Shown: positions 38,477-47,550 of the stretch, piece by piece | Layout: every line of letters starts with the position of its first letter | Position numbering within the stretch: position 1 is the first letter of the stretch | Assembly (NCBI RefSeq): GCF_002294725.1 | Contig: NZ_NSFT01000002.1 | Coordinates: forward strand, 1 to 64,000 | DNA from: Mesorhizobium sp. WSM4313 | GTDB taxonomy: Bacteria > Pseudomonadota > Alphaproteobacteria > Rhizobiales > Rhizobiaceae | Length of the DNA: 64,000 nucleotides | Direction of reading: 5' to 3' | Program-made: the position numbers and the translations under genes | Notes under the pieces: generated by a model | Told to the model about the DNA's origin: nothing | Database searches by the model: none | What the model saw: the letters and a program-made list of their open reading frames with translations, nothing else

Positions 38477-39904
38477 GTGAAGGCAGACCGGGGCGAATAC
38501 TGGCGGCAGATGGGATGGAAGCATCAGATGAAATGTGAGCGGCACGATCCGGACCTGAAGCGCGCCGCGCCGAAACGAATCGTTGCGGCGCGCTTCAGGT
38601 CTTTGTCAGATGCATGTCGTCTCCCCAAAACCGGGACCACTTTTGGGCGACATGCATTGGGGGCTCTCGCTCTCGGGCTCGTCGCGACGCTGTGCGCATG
38701 CCAGTCCAAGAGCGGCGCGTCGGACGTGCTCGATCCGTCGGCGATCGCTGCACCCGCCGGTCAGGCCGGCGCGCCCGCGGCGCCCGCCCAGCAGGCAAGT
38801 GGCCAGATCTCGGGTAGTCCGGCCTTGGGCAGCGCGACGTCGGGCGGTCCGACATCGGCCGTCGCCGCCAAGGCTCAGCTGACGCTCGGCACGGGGCCGA
38901 CCAAGGTGGCCATGCTGCTGCCGCTTTCGGCGCCCGGAAGCACCGGCGAGAACGGCCGGAAAATGTATGACGGCGCGCGCCTCGCAATGGCCGATCTCGG
39001 CGACAAGCTTCTGACGCTGACGATCGAGGATACGCGCGGCGACAGCGGCTACGCGAAGGACCTCGCGGTGAAGGCGATCACCTCGGGCACGGCGAAGGCC
39101 GTCATCGGACCATCCGAACTTGCGGCCGCGCAGCACCTTGCCAAGCTCTCGGGCTCCAAGCGGCCGCCGGTGCTGGCGCTGGCCGACAATTTCGCCGGCG
39201 GCCCCGGCGTCTATTCCGTGCGGCTCGGCGAAGCCGACAGCGCTGCGGCGGGCGCGGCGGCCATCGCCGCCAAGGGCGCCAGGAAATTCGTGCTGCTGGT
39301 GCCTTCGGGCGCGGACTCGAGCCCAATTGAATCCCGGGTGGCCAACGCGCTCAGCATCTATGGCGCCACGCTTGCGGTGACCCTGCCCTATTCGGCGAGC
39401 GACGGCGGCGCCAAGGTGGTGTCCGACATGGGCTCGCTGGTCGAGGCGCCCGACGCCGTGGTCGTCGCCTGCGGCGACGGCAGCCCGACCGCGGTGCTCG
39501 CGGCGCTGAAGGCCAAAGGCATTCCGGGCAAGGCGGTGACGCTGATCGGCACCGACCGCTGGCTCGAGCACCCGATGGATCCGCTCTACGAAGGCGCCTA
39601 TATCGCGACGCTCGATCAGAGCGAGACCGGCCCGATCGCCGACCGCTTCAAAGCCACCTACAACTACCAGCCCGACGTCAACGTCGCCTATGCCTACGAC
39701 GTGGTGGCGCTGAGCGCGGGCATCGCGAGCTCCGCCGGCCCGGACGGCTTCAGCAAGCAGGTGCTGGAAAACACCAGCGGCTTCCGCGGCTCGACCGGCC
39801 TGTTCCGCTTCCGCGCCGACGGCTCGAGCCAAAGGTCGATGCCGTTCTTCAAGGTGGAGAAGGGTATGCTTAAGCTGGTGGAGAAGTCGACAGCGGGGTT
39901 TTGA
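38477..39904 (+). CDS. Penicillin-binding protein activator-like lipoprotein
   Basis: From about residue 125 the protein is a periplasmic-binding fold of the LpoA/branched-chain amino acid receptor type (VAMLLPLSAPGSTGENGRKMYDGA). LpoA-like lipoproteins stimulate bifunctional penicillin-binding proteins. A lipobox-like TLCAC precedes CQSKSG. The N-terminus is unusual: codons in front of the lipobox lie within a RIME repeat (38553-38657). The GTG at 38477 and the ATG at 38528 are both possible starts, and a TTG at the edge of the repeat would give a very short signal. Total length from 38477 is 475 residues. Confidence 0.82.
   Translation: MKADRGEYWRQMGWKHQMKCERHDPDLKRAAPKRIVAARFRSLSDACRLPKTGTTFGRHALGALALGLVATLCACQSKSGASDVLDPSAIAAPAGQAGAPAAPAQQASGQISGSPALGSATSGGPTSAVAAKAQLTLGTGPTKVAMLLPLSAPGSTGENGRKMYDGARLAMADLGDKLLTLTIEDTRGDSGYAKDLAVKAITSGTAKAVIGPSELAAAQHLAKLSGSKRPPVLALADNFAGGPGVYSVRLGEADSAAAGAAAIAAKGARKFVLLVPSGADSSPIESRVANALSIYGATLAVTLPYSASDGGAKVVSDMGSLVEAPDAVVVACGDGSPTAVLAALKAKGIPGKAVTLIGTDRWLEHPMDPLYEGAYIATLDQSETGPIADRFKATYNYQPDVNVAYAYDVVALSAGIASSAGPDGFSKQVLENTSGFRGSTGLFRFRADGSSQRSMPFFKVEKGMLKLVEKSTAGF
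38553..38657. repeat. RIME-type intergenic mosaic element (two palindromes)
   Basis: Two large palindromes lie side by side, as in the roughly 108-bp RIME elements of rhizobia. The first has perfect 16-bp arms (38553-38568 and 38585-38600, ACCTGAAGCGCGCCGC and its complement). The second has arms ATGCATGTCG and CGACATGCAT (38610-38619 and 38648-38657) plus inner arms CCCAAAA and TTTTGGG. The element sits inside the 5' reading frame of the LpoA-like lipoprotein gene rather than between genes. Confidence 0.88.
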
Positions 39905-39921
39905 ATTTCATTGGGGGTTCC

Positions 39922-40104
39922 GTGGATTTTCTTAGGAAGCTGCTCATCCTGACCGTTGCCGGCGCGACGGGAGCAGGTGCCTACGCGCTCATCGAGTGGC
40001 TGATATTTGAGGCGCCGAGACCGGCTCTGTCCGGCCAACCGCCACGCCTACCTGTCGTTAAGAAAAGCCCGGAGCAGCAATGGACATGGCCAAGTGCCGG
40101 CTGA
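39922..40104 (+). CDS. Possible small single-pass membrane protein
   Basis: A 60-codon frame begins at GTG 39922, with GGGGG five bases upstream. It has one hydrophobic stretch (LLILTVAGATGAGAYALIEWLIF) followed by a polar Pro-containing tail. It lies just after the LpoA-like gene on the same strand. No homologue is recognised and the ORF is short, so it may be spurious. Confidence 0.35.
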   Translation: MDFLRKLLILTVAGATGAGAYALIEWLIFEAPRPALSGQPPRLPVVKKSPEQQWTWPSAG

Positions 40105-40235
40105 AGCTGGTGGAGAGCAGACGGCGCTTTGAGGGCCTGCCGTTCTCCCGACCATGGCTGGCGGACCGCGGCAATTTCTCGCCCACGACCGTGGGGAGAG
40201 AGACAGTGCGACTGAGGAATTTGCCTAGCGGCAGC

Positions 40236-40475
40236 TAGTAACGAATGTACATGCCAACCGAGAAGGACTGATGTGCCCATGCCGATCACGATGAGAGGTC
40301 CGGCGGACTCTGGAAACGCGGTCCATAGCATCAGAAGAAGCGTTATCGGCCAAGTGTGGATCAAATATCGCATATGGGAGGCATCACCGAGAACGGTCCA
40401 CGCACTCGGCTTTGCATCGATCTGCATCGTGCCGAAAACGACCGTCGCTGCCGGAAGACCGTAACCAATGCTCAC
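40236..40475 (-). pseudogene. Remnant of an acyltransferase 3 (OafA-like) gene
   Basis: The minus-strand frame from 40475 reads about 78 residues that resemble the C-terminal part of membrane acyltransferase 3 enzymes, including the typical WTVLGDASHMRYLIHTWPI segment and a following hydrophobic helix. The N-terminal four fifths of such a protein (normally 350 residues or more) is absent, and the frame then runs into unrelated sequence. It is likely a decayed fragment. Conserved His and Arg residues of the active site would have been upstream and are missing. Confidence 0.55.
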
Positions 40476-40525
40476 ATGAACTGAACTGTTTGGGCAATGG
40501 AAGGCAAGATTCCAAGAGGATCAGC

Positions 40526-41203
40526 CTATTGCCGACTACCGCGTTCGGATGCTGGCAATGCCGCGTCAGAGAAGCGTGGCAGCAGCATGGGGACACGCCG
40601 AGCATATTCATCATATTCGGGGAAAGTCTCTCGCAAGATAGCCTCCTCGATTTTGGCTCGCCGATACTGCAAGAGAAATTGAAGGGCACCGAGCGCCAGC
40701 ATCAGCGTGGAAAAATGAGAGATAATCATACCGACGACAAAGACAGCCTCGCACACGTATAGCGGATGTCGGACCATTGAGTACGGCCCTGTAGTGACCA
40801 AGCGCCGGGCGGTAGCCATCATCGAGAACGAGCGACCAAGCCAATAAAGACAAAAAATCGACCCTGCCGTCCCGACAAAAATCAGGAACAGAGCCATCAG
40901 TTGCGCCGTCTCGCTATTGAGCGCTGAGGTCAGAAACATCGCTGCCACTATGATGAAGGACCCAGTGACTGATGTAACTCGCGGTTCTAGTCCCCGCGCC
41001 GTTCCCTTCGGCGGCAGCCGACCGATTGTCATGACAATCTGTAGAAACAACAGGAAGGTGGAAGCCGCCTTTGTGACAACAGCAAGAGAACTGACTGTTG
41101 TGCTTTGTTGAAAGTAGAGCACTATGGGAGCTGCACTTAATATAATCAAAATCGTTAATACAACGACGATAGCGATTCGGCCAAGGAAATCTTCAGACAA
41201 CAT
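40526..41203 (-). CDS. Isoprenylcysteine carboxyl methyltransferase family membrane protein
   Basis: The 225-residue protein has about five membrane segments and the C-terminal ICMT/PEMT signature: TGPYSMVRHPLYVCE followed by EEAILRETFPEYDEYARRVP. These residues bind S-adenosylmethionine in this family. Bacterial members methylate small lipophilic or membrane substrates, and the target here is unknown. The ATG at 41203 is used; a GTG four codons earlier is also possible. It sits next to the Tad locus but is not a known Tad component. Confidence 0.8.
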   Translation of the reverse strand: MLSEDFLGRIAIVVVLTILIILSAAPIVLYFQQSTTVSSLAVVTKAASTFLLFLQIVMTIGRLPPKGTARGLEPRVTSVTGSFIIVAAMFLTSALNSETAQLMALFLIFVGTAGSIFCLYWLGRSFSMMATARRLVTTGPYSMVRHPLYVCEAVFVVGMIISHFSTLMLALGALQFLLQYRRAKIEEAILRETFPEYDEYARRVPMLLPRFSDAALPASERGSRQ

Positions 41204-41254
41204 TTTTCCAACCACAGATTAAAATTGAATTTACTCTGCTCGCGCCTCTGTCGT

Positions 41255-41776
41255 CTAATCTACTATCCCAGCAAGTATCAGCATAGCGCTGTAGACTTGC
41301 AACACTATCGTGCAGATTGCAGCCGCCGATATTGGTACGCCCAACGGCACGACACCTTTTCGATCCATCCGCTGCGCATAGTAGCGGAACATCCCGGCTG
41401 GTAGCAGAAAAGGGTTCTTGGCCACGGTCGCGGTGCCGATGGCGAAAACCAGCAGCAACACAGAAAATACGGCAAGATCGCTTCCACCAATCAGAAACGG
41501 TGTGACTGCCATTAGCTTCACATCGCCGGCGCCAACTTTGCGCAAGACCCAAAACGGAAAGAACGCGATGAACAGGACGAGGCCTGCAATGGCGTCCAGG
41601 CCCATATCCCACCAAGACCCGGCTTGAACAGACACAAGCTGGAGCGATCCAAGCCCAAGGCAAAGCAGCATCAAAACGTCACGGTTGGCAATTTTCTGGG
41701 TCGTGAAATCAACCCAAGCAATCTTGGCTAACAATGGGATGGTCAACGCCCTGACCAGCAACGCGGCAACCAACAT
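41255..41776 (-). CDS. cpaA: Prepilin peptidase, CpaA/TadV type
   Basis: The 173-residue membrane aspartyl protease (family A24) processes Flp prepilin and pseudopilins. The two active-site Asp regions are visible: WVDFTTQKIANRD near residue 20 and the conserved GAGDVKLM near residue 87. About five membrane segments are present and the long N-terminal methylase domain of PilD is absent, as expected for TadV. It is the last gene of the leftward Tad arm, starting five bases after tadD ends. Confidence 0.92.
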   Translation of the reverse strand: MLVAALLVRALTIPLLAKIAWVDFTTQKIANRDVLMLLCLGLGSLQLVSVQAGSWWDMGLDAIAGLVLFIAFFPFWVLRKVGAGDVKLMAVTPFLIGGSDLAVFSVLLLVFAIGTATVAKNPFLLPAGMFRYYAQRMDRKGVVPLGVPISAAAICTIVLQVYSAMLILAGIVD

Positions 41777-41781
41777 TTCGC

Positions 41782-42333
41782 CTACCGCTCGATGTTCTGC
41801 ACACTGGACGATAGCAGCTTCAAGTTGTTGCCCACGGTTGGATCGTTGGGCGCCAGCTCATAGGCTTTTAGAAAATTGGCGCGCGCGTCCTGCAACTTCC
41901 CCCGCAACAGATAGGAATAGCCGACATTGTTGTAATATTCCGGCGTCGCGCCGAGCAGCCGGTAGGCTCGGCCATAGGCCAAGTCGGCTAGGTCGAAGCG
42001 GCGGATGCGGTCGGAGGACGCGGCGAGGCCTAGCCAGGCGATTCCATCGTTGGGCGCCAGGCGGGTCGCCTTGTAGAACAGGGCGCCGGCATTGCCGTAA
42101 TTTTCGGAACGGAACTGGGTCTTGGCTTCGGTGACCGCTTGGTCCGATGCGTAGTAATCGACGTCGCTGATCGTTTTCAGTCCATCGAAGGTGTCGCCAA
42201 AGGCGGTGTAGTCGCCTTTGGCCGGCTCATTGGTGCGCACGACGCCGGTGCTGCCGCTGTCGGTCGACTGGCAACCGGCAAGTGTGACCAGCAGCATGCT
42301 GGTTGCGGCGGCGAGGCGCATCGGCTTTATCAT
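41782..42333 (-). CDS. TadD-like TPR lipoprotein
   Basis: The 183-residue protein has a lipoprotein signal (TLAGC, Cys near residue 21) and at least three tetratricopeptide repeats in the C-terminal two thirds (GNAGALFYKATRLAPNDGIA and similar). TadD-type lipoproteins assist assembly of the Tad secretin. The ATG at 42333 is used; a TTG at 42345 with GGAGGG upstream is an alternative. It lies between tadC and cpaA in the leftward arm. Confidence 0.88.
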   Translation of the reverse strand: MIKPMRLAAATSMLLVTLAGCQSTDSGSTGVVRTNEPAKGDYTAFGDTFDGLKTISDVDYYASDQAVTEAKTQFRSENYGNAGALFYKATRLAPNDGIAWLGLAASSDRIRRFDLADLAYGRAYRLLGATPEYYNNVGYSYLLRGKLQDARANFLKAYELAPNDPTVGNNLKLLSSSVQNIER

Positions 42334-42387
42334 TTTGTGCCCCAAGGAGCCCTCCGACTCAACTTTAGAAGATAATCATACGGCGGA

Positions 42388-43308
42388 TCAGAAGAAAATG
42401 CCCTTCATGCGAATGATCACCGGCAGCATAACGATCATCAGCACCACCGGGAAGATGCAGAGGCCAAGCGGGATCGTCATCTTGACGGGCAAGGCGTTGG
42501 CGCGTTCTTCCGCTTGCAGGATGCGCTGATCGCGCATCTCGGCGCTGTAAACGCGCAGGGCATCAGTGAGACTGGTGCCGAGTTCTTCCGACTGTCGGAA
42601 CAGCACCGCCAACGCCTTCGCCTCCTCCAGCCCGACGCGATCGGCGAGCTCGCGCAATGCCTCGCGCAGCGGCTTGCCCGCTCGCAGCTGCAGATTCATG
42701 ATCGAGAGCTGGATGCCCAGCCATTTGTGGGTGCCGGCCATTTCCTGGCTGACGCGCTCGACCGCAGCCTCCAGGCTCATGCCCGCATCGGCACAGGTGA
42801 TCATCATATCCATGAAATCGGGAAAGGACCGGCGATAGATCTGCTTCTGCGCATTCTCGAAGCGGTCGAGCATGATGCTCGGGATGACGATCCAGCCGAG
42901 GCCGATCAGGCTCGCACCGCCGACCGCGAAGAAGCCGGGCAATTTCGGCGGCAATGCCCTCGACAGGAGGGCGTACATGAGCAGGAAACCTATGGCGACA
43001 GCACCCAGCCGGCAAAGCGTGTATATGAGAGGTGCGCTCGATTGGTAGAACCCGGCGCGAAAGAGTTTTGCCTCGAGCGCGTTCGGCTCCTTGCGTTCCT
43101 TCTCGATCGATTTGAAGTAGGCATCGACTGGCTTCTGCGCCGCGAGCTTGGCGAGCCGATCCTGTCCCAGGATTGACCGATGATCGACGGCACCTTCGCC
43201 CAGCAGGCTGTCCGCCACCAGCTTCCGCGTTTGCAGCACCGGCAGGAAAACCAGCGCGGCGAACAGGAACAGCGCCACCGCCGCCACGAAGACTGCGATG
43301 GAAACCAA
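42388..43308 (-). CDS. tadC: TadC inner-membrane platform protein
   Basis: The 306-residue type II secretion F-domain protein has a membrane segment at the N-terminus, the F domain at about residues 155-285 (FPDFMDMMITCADAGMSLEAA), and C-terminal membrane segments. It works with TadB as the platform that CpaF drives. The TTG at 43308 is the earliest standard start. However, coding-like sequence continues upstream to an ATA at 43344, which has AGGAG six bases before it, so the true N-terminus may be 12 residues longer. Confidence 0.9.
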   Translation of the reverse strand: MVSIAVFVAAVALFLFAALVFLPVLQTRKLVADSLLGEGAVDHRSILGQDRLAKLAAQKPVDAYFKSIEKERKEPNALEAKLFRAGFYQSSAPLIYTLCRLGAVAIGFLLMYALLSRALPPKLPGFFAVGGASLIGLGWIVIPSIMLDRFENAQKQIYRRSFPDFMDMMITCADAGMSLEAAVERVSQEMAGTHKWLGIQLSIMNLQLRAGKPLREALRELADRVGLEEAKALAVLFRQSEELGTSLTDALRVYSAEMRDQRILQAEERANALPVKMTIPLGLCIFPVVLMIVMLPVIIRMKGIFF

Positions 43309-43350
43309 AAAGGTCAGGTCGTCGGTGTTGGAAAGCAGGTTTATAGCTCA

Positions 43351-43355
43351 CTCCT
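43351..43355 (-). promoter_or_regulatory. Shine-Dalgarno site before tadC pointing to an ATA start
   Basis: On the minus strand AGGAG (43355-43351) is followed after six bases by ATA (43344-43342) in frame with tadC. The standard start codon TTG at 43308 has no comparable site. A GTG in this area is out of frame. Confidence 0.4.
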
Positions 43356-44324
43356 AGAAATCGAAAGTGACCATGCGATACATGATGAAGTCACCCAGAA
43401 GCGCCCAGATCCCGAAGATCAGGAATATGGGCAATATTATCGGATCGCCCCAGACTTTTCCGTAGTATGACGGCGCGATGAGCTGGAGCATCAGGAACAT
43501 CGCGACCGGAAACAACGAGATGATCCAGGCTGAAACGCGGCCCTCGGCCGACAGCGCCCTGATCTTCCTCCTAAGCTTCTGCCTTTCGCGCAGCACGGAT
43601 GAGAGATTGGCGAGGATCTCCGTGAGGTTGCCGCCAGTCTTGGCCTGGATCGAGAGGGAGACCGATAGCAAGTGCAGTCCCTCGAAACCGACCCGTTCCG
43701 ATAGCTTTCTGACCGCCTGTTCGATGCTGAGCCCAAAGGTGATTTCGTCGGCGACGATGCCGAATTCCGTTCCGAGCGGATCAGGCATTTCGCGAGCCAC
43801 GAGGCCGATCGCGACGGAGGCCGGATGACCAGCGCGCAACGAACGGACAATCATGTCGAGCGCGTCGGGCAATTGCCTGGCGAATTTCTGTATTCTCTTG
43901 CCGCGGGCTCGCCGCAGAATGAGCAGCGGCAGCGCGAAGGCAACCAGCAGAAAGATGATGAAGGCAACCGGCGCAGCCAATCGGATGAGAAACGAAAGCA
44001 GCAAGGCCAATGCCAGGCCTGCAAGAAGAAAGCTCGACGCGAAGGTCATCGGATTTCCGGTGACGCCGGACTGGGTGTAGAGCCTGTTCAGCCAGACAAA
44101 ACCGGAGATAAAGTCTCCTGAATCGGTCAGGCCGCGTTCGCGCAGCAGGCTTTGCAATGTCTGTTCCGCGGGCGCTTCATCTGCGAGGCGGCGAAGCCGG
44201 TAATTAACCGACGCCCGGCGCGAACGCCGGCTAGCCAGGGACAGGTAGAAAGCCTCGCCGGCAAGAATGACGGAGGCGGCCGCAACCACGTAGATGAAAT
44301 AGAGCAGCGACTGTCCCGTCAGCA

Positions 44325-44328
<4 letters not shown>
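43354..44328 (-). CDS. tadB: TadB inner-membrane platform protein
   Basis: The 324-residue type II secretion F-domain protein has an N-terminal membrane segment, two central segments, and an F domain with FARQLPDALDMIVRSLRAGHP near residue 150. It pairs with TadC. The start overlaps the stop of cpaF by four bases (ATGA), and its end lies just before tadC, so the arm is one operon. Confidence 0.94.
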
Positions 44329-45707
<1,379 letters not shown>

Positions 45708-46069
45708 GCCGCCTACCCCCTTATCTTTTCCCCAAATGGAAACTAAGCGTTAACCACGAGAGGCACAAGCGGCCTGCAAGCCACAGGACGTATTTTACTT
45801 GAGACATAGTTAAGAGATAGAGATTCGAAAAATCGTTTTATTTATTCCTGTGTTCCGAGCTCCGACCAAAGTCCTAAGACCTTTGTCAGCATATAGGCGA
45901 CATTGGTCGATAAGCCACTAGATATACTGCGATATGCATTATTTCTAATGTGGCAGCCGAGAGGTATGGCTGCGGCGGAATTGTGAACGAATGGTTAAGA
46001 TCACTTGAAAAACGAGGCGAATCAAGCTGTTGTCAAAATTCAGAAAGCGTTTGAGCGAGTATTGAAAGG

Positions 46070-46084
46070 TTAAGGGACTGTTAA
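46070..46084 (+). promoter_or_regulatory. CtrA box upstream of the flp promoter
   Basis: TTAA at 46070-46073 and TTAA at 46081-46084 are separated by exactly seven bases, a perfect match to the CtrA consensus TTAA-N7-TTAA. It ends five bases before the -35 element. CtrA is known to activate pilA in Caulobacter from such a site, so cell-cycle control of pilin is a reasonable inference. Confidence 0.6.
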
Positions 46085-46089
46085 TCCGT

Positions 46090-46119
46090 TTGACACTGCT
46101 TTTTCGCGCGACCTACGAT
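46090..46119 (+). promoter_or_regulatory. Sigma70-like promoter of flp
   Basis: TTGACA at 46090-46095 and TACGAT at 46114-46119 are 18 bases apart. Transcription would start near 46126, giving a leader of about 78 bases before the pilin ATG at 46204. Confidence 0.6.
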
Positions 46120-46203
46120 TGAACGTGACGGGGGATGCTTGGGTATGGGGTTCATCCTTAGCTCTGTCTCGTCGGGTTCAAACCTCCAAAGGGAGAAATT
46201 GGC

Positions 46204-46374
46204 ATGAAGAAGCTCATGACGATGGCCCGGCAGTTCCGCGACGACGATAACGGCGCTGCCATGGTCGAATATACTATCCTGCTCGGCATGATCACCGTGG
46301 CTGTGATCGTTTCTATCGGAATTGTCGGCACCTGGGTCACCGGGCAGTGGGCGGCTCTGGCGGCGGCGCTCTAA
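46204..46374 (+). CDS. Flp/Fap type IVb pilin
   Basis: The 56-residue prepilin has a short basic leader MKKLMTMARQFRDDDNGAAM followed by the Flp motif with Glu at +5 (VEYTILLGMITVAVIVSIG). Cleavage by CpaA is expected at the Gly17-Ala18 junction. A hydrophobic helix forms the rest. GGGAG lies about nine bases upstream of the ATG. It is separated from cpaB by a strong hairpin, so it may be expressed at higher level than the assembly genes. Confidence 0.93.
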   Translation: MKKLMTMARQFRDDDNGAAMVEYTILLGMITVAVIVSIGIVGTWVTGQWAALAAAL

Positions 46375-46380
46375 ATTGCA

Positions 46381-46412
46381 TTCAGGCCCGGGTCATATGA
46401 CCCGGGCCTGAA
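46381..46412 (+). terminator. Perfect 32-bp palindrome between pilin and cpaB
   Basis: TTCAGGCCCGGGTCAT at 46381-46396 is followed directly by its exact reverse complement at 46397-46412. It starts six bases after the pilin stop. No T run follows, so it probably attenuates or protects the abundant pilin mRNA rather than fully stopping transcription. Confidence 0.7.
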
Positions 46413-46456
46413 ATTAGATGGCGGCGGGCGAATCCCGCAACGTGGGCTTGGGTCAA

Positions 46457-47497
46457 ATGCGCGCTAACACGCTTATCATGATAGTTCTGGCCGGCGTTTT
46501 TGGGGTGCTGGCAGTAGTGCTTGCAAATATTTGGCTGGCCAATCAGCGTAGTGCGATGGCGAAGGCGGGCGATGTTCCACGCGACACAGTTGTGGTGGCT
46601 GCGGTCCCGCTGAAGTTTGGCGACACGCTGTCGGCCGACAAGTTGCGCGAAGTGGCATGGCCTTCCGGCGCAGTTCCGACCGGCGCTTTCAAGACAACTA
46701 AGGAACTGCTGGCGGGCGAAGGGACGAAGCAGGCGCTTCAGTCCATCGGCACCAACGAACCCGTCCTCGCCAACAGGATCACCGGCCCCGGCCAGCGCGC
46801 CACACTTTCAGCCGTTCTGGCGGAGGGTATGAAGGCCGTCTCCATCCGCGTGAACGACGTGCTCGGCGTTGCGGGATTTGTCTTCCCGGGAGATCGGGTC
46901 GACGTGCTTTTGACCCGCACCGTGCGCAGCAATGACGGCCCCGACAAGAGCTTCGTCGATGTGCTGCTGCAGAGTGTCAAGGTGCTTGCCGTCGATCAGG
47001 TGGCCGACGAAAGCAAAGACAGCCCGACCGTTGTAAAAGCCGTAACTGTCGAAGTCACCACCAAAGATGCGCAAAAGCTGACTTTAGCCGCCGGCGCAGG
47101 TCAGTTGTCGCTGGCGCTTCGGCAGGCCGCTGCCAGCAAGGGCGAAGAAACCGAACGTGTCACGCTTTCAGACCTGACTGGAGAAATGCCTGAGGATATC
47201 GCCAAGAGGCAGGCAGAGCTCGAGCAGCAGAAGGCCGCGGATGCCGCAGCCGCCGAAGAGCGCAAGCGCGCCAATGAAAAGATCGATGGCCTTGCGCAGG
47301 CGGTGGAACGGGTCGGAAGCCAGATCGACCAGTTGAGCAAGGTGAAGCCAACTCCCGCTGTGGCGCCCGCGCCACAAGAACAGGAAGTCGTCAAGGAAGT
47401 GGTCAAATATGTGCAGCCGGAACCGCCGGCCCGCGCTACAATCGGCGTCTTCCGCGGCGTGAAGCTCGAAACGTACGACGTGCCGCGCCAGCGCTAA
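46457..47497 (+). CDS. cpaB: Flp pilus assembly protein CpaB/RcpC
   Basis: The 346-residue protein has one N-terminal membrane segment (LIMIVLAGVFGVLAVVLANIW), an SAF domain (about 35-100) and the RcpC/CpaB domain (VLAEGMKAVSIRVNDVLGVAGFVFPGDRVDVLLT). It lies in the periplasm and supports secretin function. The C-terminal third has a Gln/Lys/Glu-rich coiled-coil region. The ATG at 46457 fits rhizobial orthologues better than the ATG at 46418, which lies just after the hairpin. Confidence 0.92.
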   Translation: MRANTLIMIVLAGVFGVLAVVLANIWLANQRSAMAKAGDVPRDTVVVAAVPLKFGDTLSADKLREVAWPSGAVPTGAFKTTKELLAGEGTKQALQSIGTNEPVLANRITGPGQRATLSAVLAEGMKAVSIRVNDVLGVAGFVFPGDRVDVLLTRTVRSNDGPDKSFVDVLLQSVKVLAVDQVADESKDSPTVVKAVTVEVTTKDAQKLTLAAGAGQLSLALRQAAASKGEETERVTLSDLTGEMPEDIAKRQAELEQQKAADAAAAEERKRANEKIDGLAQAVERVGSQIDQLSKVKPTPAVAPAPQEQEVVKEVVKYVQPEPPARATIGVFRGVKLETYDVPRQR

Positions 47498-47550
47498 AAC
47501 AGCCAGCGGCAAACGAGGGGCTGCCGACCAGGCAGCAGTGGGAGACGAGG

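Larger units (their letters stand above)
45708..46203. promoter_or_regulatory. Divergent control region of the Tad pilus locus
   Basis: This 496-base spacer between cpaF and flp is AT-rich and holds no gene. It contains several GTTAA/TTAAC half-sites (for example near 45749 and 45990), a full TTAA-N7-TTAA box and a sigma70-like promoter close to flp, which are listed separately. It probably controls both arms of the pilus locus. Confidence 0.6.
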
